Of a stretch of 64,000 nt of DNA, positions 59,988 to 64,000 are shown in pieces; the first letter of the stretch is position 1, and every line of letters begins with the position of its first letter. The stretch spans positions 62,001 to 126,000 of the forward strand of contig CAITUV010000032.1 of assembly GCA_903895725.1 (NCBI GenBank), given 5' to 3'. Below the pieces are notes generated by a model. It did not search any database, was not told the DNA's origin, and saw nothing but the letters and a program-made list of their open reading frames with translations. A program made the translations under genes and the position numbers. The DNA is from an uncultured Myxococcales bacterium. Lineage in GTDB: Bacteria; Myxococcota_A; UBA9042; CAIXZC01.

Positions 59988-60875
59988 CTACCACCGCCCC
60001 CCCGCTCCGCCACCTCGGGAACTGCCACCGCCGCCGCCCCACCCGCCTCCGTCCGAGCTGCCGCCGCCCCACCCGCCGCCGCCCGAGCTGCTACCGCCCG
60101 AAATGTCAGTGCCAGCTCCCTTGCGGAGGACGAAGAAGATGACAAGAAAACCGATCAGGCCGAACAAACTGAGGGAGACAAGGAGCTGCCCCCAAAACGG
60201 AAGCTCTTGCCCGGGCCTGCACTCCCCCCCTTCGCGGGAATCCGACATGAAGCAGACTTCTCCCGAGGGGCAGCCCTCGCTGGATGAGCAAGGCATTCCA
60301 GCCTCGCGGGTCTCCGACTGCCCCCCTTCCAGGCCCGCGATGTCCAGGATGGAGATGGTCCGCTCCGAGATGCCCGGGTACTCCTTCTTCAGTTCCCGAG
60401 CCATCTCGAACGTCAGCTTCCTGAGCCCCTTGCCCGCCTCCCCGGTCTGCAGATACGGTACCAGGTACTGGCGCTGGAGCTCCCCCAGCAGCGAATCGGG
60501 CAAGGCGCCCTCGATGCCGGCACCGGTCGCGGTGAAGTACTGCCGCTCCTTGACAGCAATCAGAACCAGGATCCCGTTGTCTCGCTCCCCGCTGCCCAGC
60601 TTCCAGGCGTTGAACACCTCCGTAGCGTACTCCGCCCGCTCTCGGCCGTTGAGCGACCCCACCAGGTAGTAGACAATCTGCAGCCCCTGCGCCTCTTTGC
60701 TCACTGCATGGCTGAACTCGACCAGGAGGCGCTTCGACTCGGCGTCGACCAGGCCGACCTGGTCCATCACCGGACTCGCCAGAGCTTGGATGCCCGCCGG
60801 GGCGCACAGCGCCGATGGAGGAGGGAGGCAGAGGGCACACGAAACCAGCATCAGCGTGAAGGGACGCACTTCCAT
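59988..60875 (-). CDS. TPM-domain (YgcG-like) secreted membrane protein
   Basis: 295 residues, GGGAGG upstream. Signal peptide, then a TPM domain (about 30-165: LVDAESKRLLVEFSHAVSKE, ERDNGILVLIAVKERQYFTATGAGIEGALPD). A short Cys-bearing stretch (CSSSEGCPSGEVC), one membrane helix (LLVSLSLFGLIGFLVIFFVL) and a Gly/Ser/Trp-rich tail (GGGGWGGGSSDGGG) complete it. Such tails and order are classical for TPM proteins, often encoded near LemA and M48 proteases. Here an M48-like gene follows after 75 bases, but no lemA is present. It is probably the first gene of the operon ending with the metzincin. Confidence 0.9.
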   Translation of the reverse strand: MEVRPFTLMLVSCALCLPPPSALCAPAGIQALASPVMDQVGLVDAESKRLLVEFSHAVSKEAQGLQIVYYLVGSLNGRERAEYATEVFNAWKLGSGERDNGILVLIAVKERQYFTATGAGIEGALPDSLLGELQRQYLVPYLQTGEAGKGLRKLTFEMARELKKEYPGISERTISILDIAGLEGGQSETREAGMPCSSSEGCPSGEVCFMSDSREGGECRPGQELPFWGQLLVSLSLFGLIGFLVIFFVLRKGAGTDISGGSSSGGGGWGGGSSDGGGWGGGGGSSRGGGAGGRW

Positions 60876-60934
60876 GTCACGGGTCCTCCCTGGACTCGCC
60901 CGACGCGACGGTAACCGTCAGTCCACTCCACCGC

Positions 60935-60964
60935 ACGTTAGCAGCAACGGCGCAGCTTGTGCAA
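60935..60964 (-). promoter_or_regulatory. Possible promoter of the TPM-M48-metzincin operon
   Basis: Minus strand TTGCAC (60964-60959), 18-base spacer, TAACGT (60940-60935), about 60 bases before the TPM gene. Confidence 0.35.
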
Positions 60965-61104
60965 GCGCAGATGCAGCCCGGGCCAGGCGCGCTCTGGCGC
61001 TCGTGAAAACGCTGGGGACTGCCCGGGCGGTGCACGAGTTCGCCCCTCGCCGCCATGCCGACCGTTCGGTGAAATTCGCCCTGGCGCCCGCGCGTGGGAA
61101 GTCA

Positions 61105-61133
61105 TTGACCGGGTCTTCTTGTATCGATATACT
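61105..61133 (+). promoter_or_regulatory. Strong sigma70-like promoter of the MopE-repeat lipoprotein
   Basis: TTGACC (61105-61110), exactly 17 bases, TATACT (61128-61133), 42 bases before the ATG at 61176. Confidence 0.75.
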
Positions 61134-61175
61134 GCGACCGGTTGCTAATCGTGCCCCGCGCATCAGGAGGAAACC

Positions 61176-63317
61176 ATGCGCCGTCGTGACTCTGTGTCGG
61201 TCATTCTGCTTGCAGCGTCGTTCGCCCTGGCTCTGGCAGGAGCCTGCTCCTCCGACCCGGTTACCCACTCCCTGGAGATCGGCGACGGCAGCAACCTGGA
61301 ATTGCCGGGGAACGAGGTGGACGTCGCTGGCGACGGCATCATCCCCATCGACGGTGGCATCGACTCGGCCACCGACCAGCCGGATTCCGTCACGGACCAG
61401 GAGCTCGGCCCCGACGTCGACGCCGGTGAGGAGGATGTCCCCCAGGTCTGCGCCGGCCCAGGCGAATTCCTCTGCCCGTGCGAGCAGAACAAGGATTGCG
61501 TCAGCGGCTACTGCGTGGAAGGCTACACCGGCAAGGTCTGCACCATGCAGTGCATCGAGGATTGCCCCCTCGGCTGGTCCTGTACCCAGGACATGATGGC
61601 GCTGCCCGACCTCGTCTTCATCTGCCTCCCCAAGGACATTTACCTCTGCCGGCCGTGCAACACCGATGACGAATGCCACTACCCCTACACCAAGGGCGAT
61701 CTGTGCGTGTCCCATGGGGATGCCGGGAGCTTCTGCGGCCTCGATTGCAGCGTCAAGGGTGTCTGCCCCGAAGGGTACGTCTGCGCCGAGGTCCAGACCC
61801 TCGCTGGCGGCACGGCCAGCCAGTGCGTCCCCGCCGGAACCGGCGGCGAGTGTGACTGCAACGACAAGGCCATCACTGACGCGGCCTCCACCGAGTGCCG
61901 CAAGTCCAACGGCTACGGCGAATGCTTCGGCGAACGCACCTGCACGGCCGGCGGTCTGACCGAGTGCTCGGCACTCACCCCCAAGCCCGAGGAGTGCAAC
62001 GGGATCGATGACAACTGCGACGGCATCGTGGACCCCGCCAACTCGCTCAAGTGCATCACCTGGTACTTCGACCAGGACGGCGATGGCTTCGGAATCGGAG
62101 TCGGAACCTGCGAGTGCAAAGCCCCCAGCCCCAACCACGTGTCGCAGGGCGGAGACTGCGACGACTCCTCCATCGGTGTGAATCCCTCGGTCAAGGAAGC
62201 CTGCAACTTCTTCGACGACGACTGCGACGGCCAGACCGACGAGTCGTTCGCCGACGGCTGCGAAACCATGTACTACGACGGCGATTCCGACGGCTTTGGC
62301 GACGCGGCCAAGACCGACTGCAAGTGCAAGGAATCCGCTGAGTACAAGAAGCAGTCCGGCGACTGCAACGACGCCAACCCCCTCTCCTACCCCGAGGCCG
62401 ACGAGCTGTGCGACGGCGAGGACAACAACTGCAACGGCGTCATCGACGAGGAAAACGGTACCGGCTGCATCCCCTACTACCTCGACCAGGACAAGGACGG
62501 GTACGGCCTGAGCGACCAGCTCAAGTGCCTGTGCAGCAAGATCGGGGACTACACCGCGACCAAGGGCGGCGATTGCGATGACACCAAGTACGAGGTCCAC
62601 CCCACGGTCGTCGAGCTGTGCGACGGGCTGGACAACGATTGTGACGGAGAGGTCGACGAAGACGAAGCCGTCAAGAGCTGCGGCATCATCGCCCACGGAG
62701 CGGTCGCCTGCAAGGGCGGTTGCGTCATCGATTCGTGCGAGGGCGGTTTCTACGATCTCAACACCGCGTTTGCCGATGGCTGCGAATGCCAGGTCGAGCA
62801 GACCGAGGTCCCCAACCAGATCTGCGGCGATGCCACCTTCGTCGGTACCATGTCCGATGGCGGTAGCTCCGGCAGCGTCACCGGCCGAATCGTCCCCGTC
62901 GACGATTCCGACTGGTACAAGGTCACTGCGACCGATGGCGCAGACCCCGACTGGTGCGATACCTTCCACCTCAAGGTCCGCTTCCTGAAGAACCCCAACG
63001 ATTCCTACATCTTCGACGTGTACAAGAATGGTTGTGCCGGTGCGGACAACATGTGCTCCGGGACCACCCTGTTCGAGTTCTTCACCGACTTCCACGTGGA
63101 CACGGCCCAGCCGGGTGCACCGGGCGGAGAGTGCAAGTGCGCCCCCGATGCGGACCACAACCTCACTCCCGAAGAGTTCGCCGACGATACCAGCGATACC
63201 GTCCACCAGTGCACCAGCCAGAACGCAGACTATTACGTCCGCGTCTACCGCAAGCCCGGGACGCCCGTTGTCTGCGATGACTACCAGCTCGAATTCACCA
63301 ACGGCATCAAGGAGTAG
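61176..63317 (+). CDS. Cys-rich MopE-repeat lipoprotein
   Basis: 713 residues, AGGAGGAA before the ATG, lipobox LAGAC (Cys about 24). Acidic linker, then the family Cys module (about 90-250: CEQNKDCVSGYC, CPLGWSC, LCRPC, GDAGSFC, CPEGYVC). CFGERTCTAGG is followed by five MopE-like repeats (about 273-505; CNGIDDNCDGIVDP, CNFFDDDCDGQTDE, CDGEDNNCNGVIDE, CDGLDNDCDGEVDE). The C-terminal about 170 residues look like a PPC/bacterial-prepeptidase type beta domain (GSVTGRIVPVDDSDWYKV). Paralogue of the genes at 1..1612 and 63386 onward. MopE repeats bind copper or calcium in some relatives; a metal here is not proven. Confidence 0.9.
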   Translation: MRRRDSVSVILLAASFALALAGACSSDPVTHSLEIGDGSNLELPGNEVDVAGDGIIPIDGGIDSATDQPDSVTDQELGPDVDAGEEDVPQVCAGPGEFLCPCEQNKDCVSGYCVEGYTGKVCTMQCIEDCPLGWSCTQDMMALPDLVFICLPKDIYLCRPCNTDDECHYPYTKGDLCVSHGDAGSFCGLDCSVKGVCPEGYVCAEVQTLAGGTASQCVPAGTGGECDCNDKAITDAASTECRKSNGYGECFGERTCTAGGLTECSALTPKPEECNGIDDNCDGIVDPANSLKCITWYFDQDGDGFGIGVGTCECKAPSPNHVSQGGDCDDSSIGVNPSVKEACNFFDDDCDGQTDESFADGCETMYYDGDSDGFGDAAKTDCKCKESAEYKKQSGDCNDANPLSYPEADELCDGEDNNCNGVIDEENGTGCIPYYLDQDKDGYGLSDQLKCLCSKIGDYTATKGGDCDDTKYEVHPTVVELCDGLDNDCDGEVDEDEAVKSCGIIAHGAVACKGGCVIDSCEGGFYDLNTAFADGCECQVEQTEVPNQICGDATFVGTMSDGGSSGSVTGRIVPVDDSDWYKVTATDGADPDWCDTFHLKVRFLKNPNDSYIFDVYKNGCAGADNMCSGTTLFEFFTDFHVDTAQPGAPGGECKCAPDADHNLTPEEFADDTSDTVHQCTSQNADYYVRVYRKPGTPVVCDDYQLEFTNGIKE

Positions 63318-63385
63318 CTCTCCCCCACGGAGGCCCCCCAACCGATGCCCAGCCCCACGTCGGACCCAGGCAGGAGGAAACAGCG

Positions 63386-64000
63386 ATGAAACGGAACCTG
63401 CTGCTCTGCTTGCTCGGTCTGTCCTGCGGGTGTGGCGTGCTGACGGCTTGCTCCAACCCGCCTGCTGCCCCGGCCGACATCGACGCCGGCGTGGAGGTCG
63501 GAGACACTCTGCTCTTCCTCCCGGATGTCGGCGATTCCGGGCCCATCTTCCGGCAGGACAACCTGGTTGAGACCGAGCTGTGGTACCTGGCTGACCTCGA
63601 CCTCCAGGGGTTCGACATCGAGTACAGCGTCGAGGAAGGGGGCTTCCTCTGGCCCTGCACGTCCGGCACCGACTGCCTGTCCGGATTCTGCGTGGACACA
63701 GCGGCCTTCGGCTCGGTCTGCACCATCTACTGCGAGGAGGAATGTCCCCTCGACTGGAAGTGCAAGAGCAAGACCATGGGCTCGGACATCATCTTCATCT
63801 GCTCGCCACCCGATACCGACCTCTGCCAGCCCTGCACCAAGCACGACGACTGCGGCACCCTGGCCGATCACTGCATCCCGGTCGGCGACGCCGGAGAGAC
63901 GTTCTGCGCCATGGCCTGCAAGGACGACTCCGAGTGCCCGGAATCCTACGAGTGCAAGGAGGTCGCTCTCGAGGATCAGCCGGCATCGCTGCAGTGTGTT
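63386..64000 (+). CDS. Cys-rich lipoprotein of the same family, C-terminus beyond window
   Basis: 205 codons are visible, open to the right edge. AGGAGGA lies 7 bases before ATG 63386; lipobox VLTAC (Cys about 22). After a short linker the family Cys module starts at about residue 92 (CTSGTDCLSGFC, CPLDWKC, LCQPC, GDAGETFC, CPESYEC), collinear with the 61176 gene and with 1..1612. By analogy repeats of the MopE type may follow outside the window. Confidence 0.85.
   Translation, partial: MKRNLLLCLLGLSCGCGVLTACSNPPAAPADIDAGVEVGDTLLFLPDVGDSGPIFRQDNLVETELWYLADLDLQGFDIEYSVEEGGFLWPCTSGTDCLSGFCVDTAAFGSVCTIYCEEECPLDWKCKSKTMGSDIIFICSPPDTDLCQPCTKHDDCGTLADHCIPVGDAGETFCAMACKDDSECPESYECKEVALEDQPASLQCV

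Larger units (their letters stand above)
60876..61175. other. 300-bp divergent intergenic region
   Basis: Holds a strong plus-strand promoter (61105-61133) and a weaker minus-strand one (60935-60964); no repeat or ORF seen beyond these. Confidence 0.6.

Noticed and set aside
60918..63341. An 807-codon antisense frame to the MopE-repeat lipoprotein
   Set aside because: Shadow of the repeated CNGxDNxCDG coding on the plus strand; composition is Val/Ala/Gly without motifs.

Overview
The window is GC-rich and gene-dense, with about 43 protein genes, one tRNA and mostly short intergenic gaps. It looks like a Gram-negative, probably anaerobic member of the Myxococcota / former Deltaproteobacteria. 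The reasons are: many lipobox-bearing secreted proteins with very high cysteine content (MopE-type, thrombospondin type 3, Dictyostelium CTDC-type and CGxDGCGGxCGxC repeats), a C-terminal Cys + membrane helix + Arg tail resembling MYXO-CTERM, outer-membrane beta-barrels and porins, and a 2-oxoacid:ferredoxin oxidoreductase operon instead of an oxygen-type dehydrogenase. No name more precise than that is supported from sequence alone.

Layout. 0-4 kb (minus): two Cys-rich repeat lipoproteins. 4-8 kb (plus): ribE, a lipoprotein with a degenerate caspase/CHAT-like domain, ribH, nusB and a stand-alone M17 N-terminal-like domain, tightly packed. 8-12.8 kb (minus): a large uncharacterised protein that seems to start at CTG, a TPR protein with its own near-consensus promoter, and an RqcH/NFACT protein bloated by low-complexity inserts. 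12.9-20.2 kb (plus): coiled-coil membrane protein, large TPR protein, Cys-rich lipoprotein, and a TSP3 + von Willebrand A lipoprotein. 20.3-22.2 kb: tRNA-Pro, a 70-bp tandem repeat, nitroreductase and type 2 IPP isomerase. 22.6-29.9 kb (plus): Pro/Asp-repeat lipoprotein, OprP-like porin, and a 1517-residue lipoprotein with a PHP/CehA-like metallohydrolase domain. 30-32.4 kb (minus): rimI-dusB-SDR, joined by ATGA overlaps. 32.6-40.5 kb (plus): DUF4139 protein, then an overlapping trio of 5'-nucleotidase with Cys-rich insert, Cys-rich lipoprotein and outer-membrane barrel. 40.6-47.6 kb (minus): P-loop ATPase, VorB/Kor-type 2-oxoacid:ferredoxin oxidoreductase (4 subunits), NuoE-like, NuoF-like, HoxU-like and polyferredoxin. 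47.8-60.9 kb (minus): Cys-ladder lipoproteins, one ending in a sulfatase-modifying-factor fold, a metzincin protease gene split by one in-frame TAG, an M48-family pseudoprotease and a TPM-domain protein. 61-64 kb (plus): two more members of the Cys-rich family seen at the left edge.

Functionally the window combines housekeeping (riboflavin, ribosome rescue, tRNA modification, isoprenoid), one anaerobic energy module that plausibly passes electrons from 2-oxoacid oxidation to NAD, and a very large surface/secretome component. The surface genes encode adhesion- or matrix-like repeat proteins and secreted phosphoesterases, metalloproteases and porins.

Most noteworthy: the metzincin gene interrupted by one amber codon next to an AT-rich patch; three inactivated-enzyme folds (M48, caspase-like, FGE-like); the hydrogenase-less Vor-NuoEF-HoxU operon; and a 9-bp repeat family (ATAGGACGR) that occurs between genes and has also entered the rqcH reading frame. 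Promoter calls rest on reading -35/-10 hexamers by eye; repeat counts and coordinates were also made by eye.
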